Of a DNA stretch of 64,000 bases, positions 1 to 12,200 are shown piece after piece. The notes below the pieces were generated by a model. It had not been told where the DNA came from. It made no database searches and saw only the letters and a program-made list of their open reading frames with translations. The DNA lies in contig SXSC01000082.1 of assembly GCA_005792355.1 (NCBI GenBank), positions 1 through 64,000 on the forward strand, read 5' to 3'. A program made the position numbers and the translations under genes. Each line of letters begins with the position of its first letter. The stretch's first letter is position 1. This DNA is from Opitutaceae bacterium (GTDB lineage Bacteria > Verrucomicrobiota > Verrucomicrobiia > Opitutales > Opitutaceae).

Positions 1-128
1 ATCATTCGTCGCGACCTTTCACTGAGATGCGGCCACAAAACTCGCAGCTTCTTTCGAATATCACGGACATGCACCATCTACTCATAGGATTACAGCGGCT
101 TTCCAAAGATGTAAACCTTATTTATTGA
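1..128. other. AT-richer left-edge sequence ending at a stop in the giant gene's frame
   Basis: This stretch has visibly lower GC than the rest of the window. It has no resemblance to the NHL/Ig repeats that begin just after it. In the reading frame of the giant gene the last stop is TGA at 126-128. Frame 1 is open from base 1 to a TAG at 85-87 and could be the tail of an upstream gene, but I do not recognise its 28 residues. A 27-codon minus-strand ORF is also present and is too short to support. Confidence 0.5.
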
Positions 129-209
129 CGGGCACTTAGGAAAATAACTCCCGGCGGTGTCGTCACTACGCTGGCCGGTTTTGCCGGCACCTTTTTCGAT
201 TCGGACGGC

Positions 210-3200
210 ATGGGTAGCGCCGCGAGATTTTATTTTCCCCGCGCGCTGGCGGTGGATGGCCTTGGAAACGTATATGTGAATGAGCTGTATTATTCGACCA
301 TCCGCAAGATCACGGCGGGTGGAGTGGCGACTACGCTCGGCAGGGCCGGAACCGCGGGCGAATCACTCATTCCTTTTGGCGAGTCAACAATCCCGGACTT
401 TGGTGTGACGGTGGACACTGCTGGCAACCTGTATCTCTCGTATTACAACACCATCCGCAAGGGCGTCCCCTCCTACGCGGTGGCGCCGATCATCACCACC
501 CAGCCGGCGATCCAGTCGGTGGTCGTCGGTGGCACGGCGATCATCTCCGTGGTGGCGACCAGCAACGGGGCGGTGACCTATCAGTGGCGGTTTAACGGCA
601 ACCCGTTGACCGACGACGCGAAATACGCCGGAGCCACCACCGCGACCCTCACGGTTGCGAATCTGCAGACCGGCGATGCCGGGGCCTATTCGGTCGTCGC
701 GACCAACGGCTACGGTTCCACCCTCAGCGCGAGCGCGCCCTTGGTGTTCCGCGGCCAGGGTACGACCGGTCTGCAGTTCGTCGCGGTGGGGCAGGGCGGG
801 ACCCTGCTGACGAGCCCCGACGGGCTGGCGTGGACCAGTCGCACCTCCGGGTCGGTGAAACGGCTGCGGGCCGCCACGGCGAGCGCCAATCTCTTTGTCG
901 TGGTCGGCGAGACCGGCACCGTGCTCACCAGCCCTGACGGCGTCGCCTGGGCGACCCGAAACTCGGGCACGACGGACACGCTGCGGGGTGTGGTCGCCGG
1001 GCCGAACCGGTTTGTCGCGGTCGGCGGCGCGGCGGCTTCGCTCATTCTCTACAGCTCCGACGGCAACTCGTGGAGCCCGGCCCCCACCGTGCCCGCGCTC
1101 GGTACTTTGCGCGGGGTGGCGATTGGGGCCAGCGGTTTTGTCGCGGTCGGGAAAACCGGCACGATTCTGACCAGCCCCGACGGATTGTCCTGGACGACCC
1201 GCGTCTCGGGCACGAGCAGCCGGCTCGACGGCGTGATGTGGACCGGCAGTCAATTCGTGATTATCACTGAAACCGGCCGGGCGCTGACCAGCACTGACGG
1301 GATTGCATGGACATCGAACTCGGGCGGCTTCTCCTCGTGGGTGGAAGGGCTGGCGTGGGACAGCGGCAAATATATTGTGGTCGGTGCCAGCGGACAGATC
1401 GCCTCCAGCCCGGATGGAGTGCTGTGGACGTGGTCGACCACCGGCACCACGAATACGATTCACGGCGCCACGTGGAGCGGAAGCGCCAACACGCCCACCA
1501 CGAATCCGGTGGCGCTGCTGGACACGATCCAATCGCCGACCATCTCGGCTCAATCGCTGAATGTGGCGGTGGTCGCGGGACAAAACGCGGTCCTGAGTGT
1601 GACCGCGACGGGCTCCGGCTCGCTCACGTATCAATGGCGGCGCAACGGCTTCATCATCCCGGGCGCAAACGGGCCGAGTTACACGATCGCGGGGGCAAGC
1701 CAGAGCGATTCGGACACCTACGATGTCGTGATTCAAGACGGATTGACGGCGATCGTCTCCGCCCCGGCGCGGCTCGGTATCACGCCGGCACTTTATCCGC
1801 AGGCGCTGAAACTCGATCCCGCGTTCGATCTCCCCGTCGAGTCCGTCGCTGGCGGCATGATCGGCGTCGTCGTGCCGTATTCGGCGACCCAGTTTCTCGT
1901 CGCGGGCGATTTCATCCGCGTCAACGGCAGCACGTCCTATCGGCGCCTCGCGCGTTTCAACAGCGACGGCACGCTCGACACTGGCTTCGCGGTGAACTTC
2001 AACTACACCGTCAACTCCGTGCTCGTCCAGCCGGACGGCAAGATCGTGGTCGGCGGCAGTTTCACGATGGTGAATGGGCTTGCTCGCACCGGGCTTGTCC
2101 GCCTCAACGCCAACGGAACCGTCGACACCACTTTCACCACTGGCTCCGGCGCCTATGGGGTGTTCGCCATCGTCCGTCAGCCGGCCGACGGCAAGCTGAT
2201 CATCGGCGGTTCGTTCACTTTCTACAACGGTGCGGCGGCCAACCGCCTCGCGCGACTCAACGCCGATGGTACGCTCGACAGCGCCAATTTTTCCGTCGGC
2301 GCTACACAGGGGATTGCCGACACTCCCGACCCCTTCGATTTCATCGCGGTCAACGCCCTCGCCCTCGATCCCGTCACCGGCAAGGTGGTCGTTGGCGGTT
2401 CGTTCGTGGCGCATGCCAACGGGACCAGCGTCGGTCGTATCGCACGCTTCAATACAAACGGCACGCTGGACACGAGCTTCGCGACCGGCACGGGCTTCAA
2501 CGGCACCGTGAACGCCCTCGCGTTCGATGCGACCAGCAAGGTGCTGGTGGGCGGCGTCTTCACGGACTATAATGGCACCGCCGGGGTGAACCGCCTCGCG
2601 CGGCTGACCGAGACCGGGGCCGTGGACTCGACCTTCATCACCGGCACGGGTGCCAACAGCACGGTCAACGCCATCGCTTACGACGGCGCGAACGATCGCT
2701 GGCTGATCGGCGGTTCGTTCACGAGCTACAACGGCAGCGCGACCTTCAATCGCCTGCTGCGCCTCAATGCCGCGGGTGCTTTGGATACGGCGTTCAATCC
2801 GAACGTGAACAGTACGGTCAACAGCATCTTCGTGCAGGCCGCCGACAACGCCGTCGTCTTCGGCGGTTCGTTCGGCACGGTCGGCGGCACGGGATTCACC
2901 CGTTTGCTGGGCCGGGTGTCGGCGGCGGGTGCGCGCGATACCGCGGTCATGGGGAATTTCCGCGTCCCGGGCAGCGTTTCCCGGATCCTCCCGTTGCCGG
3001 GCGGCAAACTGCTCGTCGCCGGCTTTTTCACGCATCTCGGCAATACGGCGACGCTCAACCTGGCGCGGCTCAAGTCCGATCTTTCGCTCGATCTCGCCTT
3101 TTCTCCCGCGGGTGGCGATGGCTACACCTCGGCCCCCACGGTCGCCCTTTCAGGCGGCGGGTTCACCACCCCTGCCACTGCGGTGGCGGTGATCAATCCT

Positions 3201-6200
3201 TCGAATGGCCAGATCACGGGCTTCAGTGTCACGGCCGGCGGTGCGGGTTACACGTCGGCCCCGACGGTGACGCTTTCGGGCGGCGCCGGTTCGGGGGCAA
3301 CGGCGATTGCGACCGTTTCCGGCGGCGCGGTGACGGCGATCAATCTCGTTTCCAGTGCTTCCGGTCCAAATGGGTCGGTCGTCACGGCCGCGTTTCAGGG
3401 TGACGGCCGGATTCTCATCGGAGGCAACTTCACCAGTTACAATGGCGCGACCGCCAATCGCGTCGCCCGGTTGAATCCCGATCTTTCCTTCGATCCCTCC
3501 TTCAATGCCTTCGCCGGCCCCAACAGCACAGTCAACGCGCTGGCCGTCATTCCTGGCGGTGGCGTCTATGTCGGCGGAAATTTCAGCAATGTGAACAACA
3601 GCGGCGCGCCGCGCGCAGGTGTCGCGCGTCTGACGAACACCGGCGCGCTCGATCCGGACTTCAACGCGGGTTCCTCTGGTTTCCCCGTCTACGCCCTCGC
3701 GCTGCAACCCGACGGCAAGGTCCTCGCGGGTGGCCTCTTCACGAGTGTGAACGGCCAGGCGCGCAACAATCTCGTGCGCTTTACCGCCGCCGGGTCGTTC
3801 GACGACGCAATTCCCGCCGCCGGAGTGGATTGGATCGTCCGCACCATCACGTTGATCCCGGATGCGCTTCAGCCGAATGGGAAAATTCTCGTGAGCGGCG
3901 ATTTCCGGACCTACAACGGCGCGACCGTCAGGGGGCTGATCCGCTTGAATTCCGATAGCACGATCGACGGCACGTTCGCGATCGGAACATCGGTGGGCCC
4001 GGCCTACAGCGTCGTTCGGCAGCAGGACGATCGCATCCTGCTCTTCGGTTATTTGGACACGGGTGTTTCGGCCACGAGTACGTTGGCCCGGCTCAATGCC
4101 AACGGCACGTTCGATCTCTCGGCCACCCTCGCGAACGTAGATTTTCGCGCCATCAGCCAGCCCAGTTCGATGCACGTGTTGGACGATGGCACGATGCTGA
4201 TCGGCAGCGGACCGATGACCCTCTCCGGTCAGGAGCGCTTGGGGCTGTCCCATCTGATTCCCGCGGTGGCGCCCGTCATCGCCAGCGTATCGGCCTCGGT
4301 CGTACGCCCGGGCGCGTCGCTGACGATTACCGGCAGCGAATTCGTCGATGTGACCGCGGTGCGCTTCAATGGAGTCAATGGCTTTGCCGCTCCCAGCTAT
4401 ACCGTCAATTCGTCGACGCAGATCACCGTCACCGTGCCGCTCGGAGCGGTCAGCGGCCCCGTCACGGTGCAGTCGCTCTATGGCGCCGGCACGTCGGCGT
4501 CGTCACTCGCGGTCGCGCCCGATTTCCAGGTGCGCAATCCGCCGAATACCATCGCGGGCCTCCTCGGCATCGCGCGTGGCGCTGGGGTGTATGTGGCGGT
4601 CGGACAACCGGGCGATATCCTGAGTTCGTCGGACGCCATCACCTGGACCCAGCGTTACCATAGCGGCAGCACGAGCACCAATCCGCGGGCGGTGGTTTTC
4701 GCCGGTGGGCTCTTTGTCGCGGTGGGCGATTCCGGCCTCATCCTGACGTCGCCAGACGGCGTGGCTTGGACGCAACGCAGTGCCGGGGTGACCGCCAATT
4801 TCACCGGGGTGACTAATGGGGTGGGCAAGTTTGTGGCCGTGAGCACAGGCACCACAGTTGCCACCTCGCTCGACGGCATCAACTGGAGCACGAACACTGG
4901 CGGTGGTGGTTCCAACGCCGTCGCGTATGCCGGAGGCCAGTTTGTCGCCGTGGGCAACTCGGGGGCGGTTCGCACCTCACCCGATGGTGTCGCTTGGACG
5001 TCGCGCACCTCCGGCACCTCCAATGCGCTCAACGGTCTGGCGCATGATGGCATCCAATATCTGGCCGTTGGCAGTTCCAGCACACTCGTGACGTCGCCGG
5101 ATGCGGTGACATGGACCGTGCGCACGGCCCCGACTGGATTCACCGGCCTGACCTACAGCGCCGCGACTTACGCCTCTGGCAAGTTCGTCGTAGTCAACGC
5201 CAACGGTGGCGGCGTGATCACGTCCGTCGACGGTATCAACTGGACCGGGGCGAACAACGACGGGAACAGCGGTGGCATTGATATGCGCGCCGTGCTCCAT
5301 GACGGCACGCAATTCGTGGGCGCGGGCTTCCCGGGCGTCGTCTATACTTCGCTGGACGGTGTCGCCTGGACGATGCGCAACGAGCAGACGCGCTCGGCCT
5401 TTGCCGACATCATTTATGGCAACGGTCGCTATGTGGCCCTGGGGAATTCCAACTCCACGTTTGGCACTTCGGTCGATGGGGCGGCGTGGACGTTTGGCAA
5501 GATCATCCCGAACAGCGGCACGAGTTTCAACGACATCGCCTATGGCAACGGTCTCTTTGTGGCGGTTGGATCCGCGGTGATTTACTCGACGGCTGACGTG
5601 GTCAATTGGTCCAACCGCACGCCGGGCGGATCGTTCACGCTGAACGGCGTGGCCTATGGCGGCGGAGCATTTGTCGCCGTGGGCAATGCCGGTGTCGCGT
5701 ATCGCTCGACCGACGGCGCGATTTGGGCGTCCGCCGCCACCGGCGTGACCGCCAACCTGATCGGGATCGCCTACGGAGCGGGAAGCTTTGTCGCGGTCGG
5801 TGCCAGCGGCACGGTGCTCACCTCGCCGGATGGCAGCGTCTGGACCCCGGTCAGCTCCGGGACGGCCAGTCAGCTCAATGGTATCAACTACAGCGGTACA
5901 CAGTTCGTCGCCGTCGGCGCCAGCAGCACCGTCCTGACCTCCGCCACGGGTGGCGCGTGGATCGGGCAGAGTCTTGGCGCCACGGGCGTCAACCTCGTCG
6001 ACGTCGCGATCGGAGAAGGCTATTATCTGGCGACGAATTCGACCAACACCACCAGCCTGTATGCCTCGGCGGACGGCGTGGTTTGGGCGCGGCTTGATTT
6101 GACCGGCCACACGCTTTCGCAGAATTCCACTTCGGGAATCGGGTTTGGCAACGGTCGCTTCGTGGTGGGCGGCACCGCGGGAATCATCGTTTCCTCCAAC

Positions 6201-9200
6201 CCGTTCGCGGACACGACCGTTCTCACCACCCAACCGGTGGTCTCGACGGCTGTCGCTCCGAGCGGGACCGCCAGTCTCGCGGTTGCCGCCAGCGGTTCCG
6301 GCCTGACCTATCAATGGTATGCGGGGCGCTCGGGTGACATCTCGTCTCCGGTGGCTGGCGCGACGTCGGCGAGTTTCACGACGCCGGCAGTCACCCAGCT
6401 CAGCCGGTTCTGGGCGCGAGTGACGGGGGCGAACGGTACCGTCGATAGCGCGACCGCCACCGTCACGAGCACCTCCAGTGCGCCGGTGATCGCGTTGCAT
6501 CCGCTGGATACGAGCGTTACCGTCGGCCAGCCCGCGACCTTCACCGTCAGCGCCACGGGCACTGGCACGCTGACGTACCAGTGGCGGCGCAGGGGCTTTG
6601 CCATCGCCGGGGCGACCGGTACGGGCTACACGATCGCCACCGCGGCGCAGAGCGACGCGGACAATTATGACGTGGCCGTGTTCGACGGGTTCAACACGAC
6701 GGCCTCGAATCCGGCCCGGCTCGGAGTCGCGCCCACGGCCTATCCCACGGCGCTCAAACTCGACCCGTCGTTCAATCTCTCCGTCGAGACGGACGTCGGC
6801 GGTACGATCTCCGCCGTCGCGCCGTATTCCGCGACGCAATACATCGTCGCGGGTGATTTCATCCGCATCGGCGGCAATTCCTCCATCCGGCGCGTCGCGC
6901 GGATCAATTCGGCCGACGGCTCGGTCGACCCGACGTTTGCCGCGAATGTCAATGGCTTCGTGAGCGCGATCCTCGTCCAGCCGGATGGCAAGGTGGTGCT
7001 TGGTGGCTTCAATTTCACCACTGTCAATGGACTTGCCCGCACGAATCTCGTCCGGCTGAATTCCGACGGATCCGTGGACGTGGCGTTCAATGTGGGCGGA
7101 GCCGGCCCGAATGGCACACGCAGCGACGTGCTTGCCATCGCCCGGCAGCCGTCCGACGGCAAACTCATCATCGGTGGCGGATTTACCGCCTACAATGGAA
7201 CGACGCGAAACTATGTGGCTCGGCTGAACGCTGACGGCACGCTCGACACCACGTTCAATGCCTCAATCACCAGTGCGACCAACAACGTGGTCGATGCGAT
7301 CGTCGTCCAGCCGGACGGCAATATCTTAATTGGAGGGGCTTTCCTCACCGTCAACAGCGTCTCCAGCGCAAGGGTCGCCCGGCTGCTCGGCACGACGGGA
7401 GCGATCGACACGACGTTCGCCGTCGGCACGGGGGCCGGCAGCACCGTCAATGCCGTCGCGCTCGAGGCCTCGGGTAAGGTGATCATCGGTGGCGCATTCA
7501 CGACGTATAACGGCACCGCCATCAATCGTCTCGCGCGCCTGACCGCCACGGGCGGGCTAGATGCGACCTTTAACGCCGCGCCGGGCACGGGCTACACTTC
7601 GGCGCCTTCGGTCACGATTTCGGGCGGTGGTGGAACCGGGGCGACCGCCACGGCTACCGTTGCCGGCGGAGTGATTTCGGGCGTCACCATCGGTTCGGGC
7701 GGCTCCGGTTACACGACGGCGCCCACCGTCACGTTCTCCGGCGGCGGCGGCACCGGCGCGGTGGCCGCTGCGACGATCTCCGGCGGTGCAATCACCGCCA
7801 TCAATCTCATCGGTGCCGGTCCCAGCAGCACGGTCACCTCGATGGCGTTGGATGCAACCGGCAACCTCTTGATCGGCGGTTCGTTCACGTCCTATAATGG
7901 TATTACGCGGAACCGTCTCGCCCGATTGAGCACCTCGGGCGCTTTGGATGCGGCGTTCAACCCGAACCTTAACGGCACCGTCAACGGATTGGCCGTGCAA
8001 AGTGACGGGGCGGTCCTGTTTGGCGGTACGTTCACGACGGTGGGTGGTCAACCGGTCCGGTTGGTCTCACGCGTCAGCAGCAGCGGAACGTACGACGCGG
8101 CGATCAATATTCTGTTCCGCGCCGCGGGCTCGGTTAATCGCATTTTGCCGTTGTCCGGCGGCAAGCTCCTGATCGGTGGCGCCTTCACCCACCTCGGCAA
8201 CACCCCAACCCTGAATCTGGCCCGATTGAATACCGATCAGTCGATCGATACGACCTTTGCGCCGGCGGGTGGCGGCGGTTACACTGCCGCACCGACGGTC
8301 ACGATTTCCGGCGGTGGCGGCACCGGGGCGACGGCGACGGCTTCGGTTAATTTGTCGAACGGGCAGGTGAGCGCCTTCACGGTCACAGCCGGCGGCAGCG
8401 GTTATACCTCCGCCCCGACGGTGTCCATAGCCGGCGGTGGGGGCACGGGCGCGAGTGCCACGGCCACATTCTCCGCGGGAGCGGTGACCTCGGTTTCGCT
8501 TAACTCCAGTGCTGCCGGCCCGAATGCTTCCGTGACGGCCGCGGCTCTGCAGGGCGATGGAAAGATCGTCATTGGCGGTGCCTTCACTTCGTACCGGGGG
8601 ACGACCGCCACCCGGATTGCCCGCCTGAATTCGGACCTGACAATCGATTCCAGCTTCAACACCACCACCGGTGCCGATAACATCGTCTACGCGCTGGAGC
8701 TGATTTCCGGTGGTGGCCTGTATATCGGCGGTATCTTCACCTCGGTCAACGGGGTTGCCCGGGCCGGCGTGGCGCGGCTGGCGAGCAATGCTTCCGTGGA
8801 TACGGCGTTTAACGCCGGGTCGGCGGCGTTCACCGTCTACGCCCTCGGTCTGCAGCGTGATGGCAAGGTGGTCGCCGGCGGCAGCTTCACTTCGGTCAAC
8901 GGCCAGGCACGCAACAATGTCGTCCGCTTCCTCCCCGACGGCACTTTCGACAGTGCGTTCCCCGTCACGGGCGCGAACTCGACGGTCCGCGCCGTTGCGA
9001 TTCAACCGGATGGCCAAATCCTCATCGGTGGCGATTTTTCGAGCTACAACAGCACCCCGATCAATTCGCTCGCGCGGCTCAATTTCATCGACGGCTCGCT
9101 CGATCCCGCCTTCCCGTTGGGGACCAGTCTTGCCTCTGCGGTCTATAGCATCCTGCGACAGGAGGATGCGGGTGTGCTGGTTTTCGGTCACGTTTCGACG

Positions 9201-12200
9201 ACGGTGGCGGGAGCGCCCTCCACCCGCTATCTTGGTCGAGTCAATCCGAACGGGATCGTCGACCCCACGCTCGGTGTTCTGACTGGCACCAATCTGAGTC
9301 CAAGCCAGCCGAGTTCGCTTTTCGTCATGGACGACGGTCGGGTCTTGATTGGAACGAATTTTGTTACCCTGTCCGGCCAGGAGCGCACCGGCCTGATTCG
9401 CCTTATACCCGCCGCCCCTCCCGTCGTGATCGCCCTTTCGGCCACCGCCGTGCGGCCTGGCGCCAGTATCACAATCACGGGGACGGACTTCGTCGACGTC
9501 ACCGCCGTGCGCTTCAGCGGTCCTGGCGGCACGGCGGCGACGACGTATACGGTCAATTCCCCGACGCAAATCACCGTGACCGTGCCAATTGGCGCGGTCA
9601 CCGGTCCGGTCACGGTCCAGACGATGTATGGCACGGCGTCGAGCGCCGCGACGCTCACGGTCGCGCCGGATTTTCAGCTGCGGAATCCTTTTAACACGGT
9701 AGCCGCCTTCACCGGCATCGCCGTCGGCAACGGGGTGTATGTGGCGGTGGGGACTCCCGGCGATATCCTGAGTTCCACCGATGGCATCGCCTGGACCCAG
9801 CGCTATAACAGCGGGTCTGGCATCGCCACGTTTCGGGCGGTCACCTTTGCCAACGATCTGTTCGTCGCGGTAGGCGACAGCGGCCTGATCATGACGTCGC
9901 CCGACGGTGTGACCTGGACGCAGCGCGTACTCTTCACCGGCGCGAGCTTCTTCGGTGTTACGTACGGCGCCGGCAAATTTGTCGCGGTCAGCACAAGTTC
10001 AACGGTGGCGACGTCAGTTGACGGGCTGACTTGGAACATCTTTGTCAGCACCGGAGGCGGCAGTTCGAACGCGGTGTCGTTCGGCGGTGGCCAGTTTGTC
10101 GCAGTGGGGGCCTCGGGCGCCATTCGCACTTCGCCCGATGCCGTGACGTGGACGGCGCGTACGTCTGGCACGACGAATGCGCTCAACGGTGTCACTTATG
10201 GCGGTTCCCAGTACGTTGCGGTCGGGACCACGGGCACGGTGTTGACTTCGCCCGATGCGGTCACGTGGACGATTCGCTCCGCCACGGGCTTCACCAGCAC
10301 CAAGTTCGACGCGGTGGTTTTCGCCGGTGGCAAGTATGTGGTGGCAGGAGAGGGTGGGGTGCTCACCTCGACCGATGGCATCACTTGGGCCGGGATCAAC
10401 AATATCAATGGCGGAATCGATATGCGCGCCGTGCTCCATGACGGCGCACAGTACGTGGGCGCCGGTTTTTCGGGAATTTATACCTCACCGGATGCGGCGG
10501 CATGGACCCTGCGCAACCAGCAATCACGGGTCGGTCTGGGCGATGTCGTCTACGGCGACGGTCGTTTCGTTGCGGTGGGCACGGGAAACTCGACGTTCCT
10601 GACCTCGGCGGATGGCGTGACCTGGGCGGTCGGCCAGTTTGTCCCCGGCGGCGGCCAGGCGTTCAACGATGTCGCCTATGGCGCGGGCGCTTTTGTCGCC
10701 GTCGGCAGCTCGACGATATATACGTCCCGCGACGGCGCGGCGACCTGGGTCAATTATGGCCCGCCGGGTTCGTTTACGCTGAACGGTGTCGTGTGCGGTG
10801 GCGGTGTTTTTGTGGCCATCGGCAATTCCGGGGTGATCTACCGTTCGACCGATGCCGTGAACTGGACCGCGGCGACCTCCGGCACGACGAACAATCTGCT
10901 CTGCCTGTACTACGGAGCGGGGAACTTCGTCACCGTCGGGGCCAATGGAACGATTCTGACTTCGCCCGACGGCAACACCTGGACGTCGGTTAGCTCGGGC
11001 ACGGCCAATCAATTGAACGGAATCATATTCACGGGCACGCAGTTCGTCGCGGTCGGTGCCAGCAGTACGGTGCTGACTTCGCCGACCGGCGCGGTCTGGA
11101 CCACGCAGTCGCTCGGGACGACCGGCGTCAACCTGACGGACGTGGCCTTTGGCGATGGGTATTATGTCGCGACGAATTCCACGCTGAGCGGCACGTTGTT
11201 CGTCTCGACAGATGCGGTGACGTGGGGGCAGGCGGTTTTGACCAATCATCTGATCAATCAGTCGACGGCGGCGGGCGTCGGTTTCGGCAACGGGCGCTTT
11301 GTAGTCGTCACGCATGTCGGAAATCTCGTTTCGACGAATCCCGCGTCGGACACGGTTGTTTTGACGACGCAACCGATAGCGGCAGCCACGGTCACCCCGG
11401 GCCAGACAGTCGCGCTTTCAGTCGACGCGAGCGGTGCGGGAGTCACCTATCAATGGTATCAAGGATCCTCGGGCGACACGTCGGCGCTCATCCCGGGCGC
11501 GACGAACTCGAGCTACACGACCCCGCCGATTGCCCAGCCCACCAATTTCTGGGCGCGCGTCACCAGCGGCGGCGTGTCGGTCGACAGCCGGACTTCGCGC
11601 ATCACGGGCAACATCGCCGGGCCGGTCTTCGCCGTTCAGCCGGTGGACGTGCAGGTCAATGTCGGACAGACCGCCACGTTTACCGCCTCGGCCACCGGCA
11701 GCGGCGGCGCGGTGACGTATCAATGGCGGCGCAACGGCATCGCGTTGCCGGGGGCCACGACGACCAGTTACTCGGTTGTGGGGGCCAGCCGGATTGACAT
11801 GGATTATTATGACCTCGTGGCCAGCGATGCGTTCACCAGCACCGCTTCGGCCGCGGCGCGGCTCTCGGTCGTGCCCAACGCGTATCCGCAGGGAATGCGC
11901 ATGGATCCGGCGTTCGCGCATTTCTTCGAGCGACCGCTGGCCACGCTTAACAAGATCGTGGTGCAGACCGATGGGAAAATTCTCGTGGCGGGTGACTTCA
12001 CCGGCTTCGCCGGGGCCGCCCGCACACGGCTGGCGCGCTTCAACGCCGACGGCACACACGATACCACCTTTACGCCGCCATTCGTAAATATCGGCGTATC
12101 CACCCTCGCGGTGCAGGCTGACGGAAAGGTGCTTGTCGGCGGCGATTTCTTCAATGTCGGTGGCAACACCCAGCGCAACCGGCTGATCCGCCTCAATGCC

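Larger units (their letters stand above)
1531..11620 (+). repeat. Two tandem ~5 kb modules inside the giant gene (Ig - delta-60 - IPT/TIG - Asp-box - short Ig)
   Basis: Unit A runs about 1531-6479 and unit B about 6480-11620. Both have the same order: an Ig domain ending in a YP(Q/T)ALKLDP hinge, a delta-60 block, one IPT/TIG domain with the RPGAS(L/I)TITG start and FVDVTAVRF core, an Asp-box block opening with VYVAVG(Q/T)PGDILSS, and a QWY-type Ig. Corresponding landmarks lie 4.9-5.15 kb apart (Ig starts 1531, 6480, 11621; TIG starts about 4270 and 9415). Protein-level similarity is very high in the TIG and Asp-box parts. Confidence 0.8.

Noticed and set aside
384-3035. 883-codon minus-strand frame inside the giant gene
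   Set aside because: Antisense shadow caused by GC-rich repetitive codons; low-complexity Arg/Glu/Ala translation with no domain sense.
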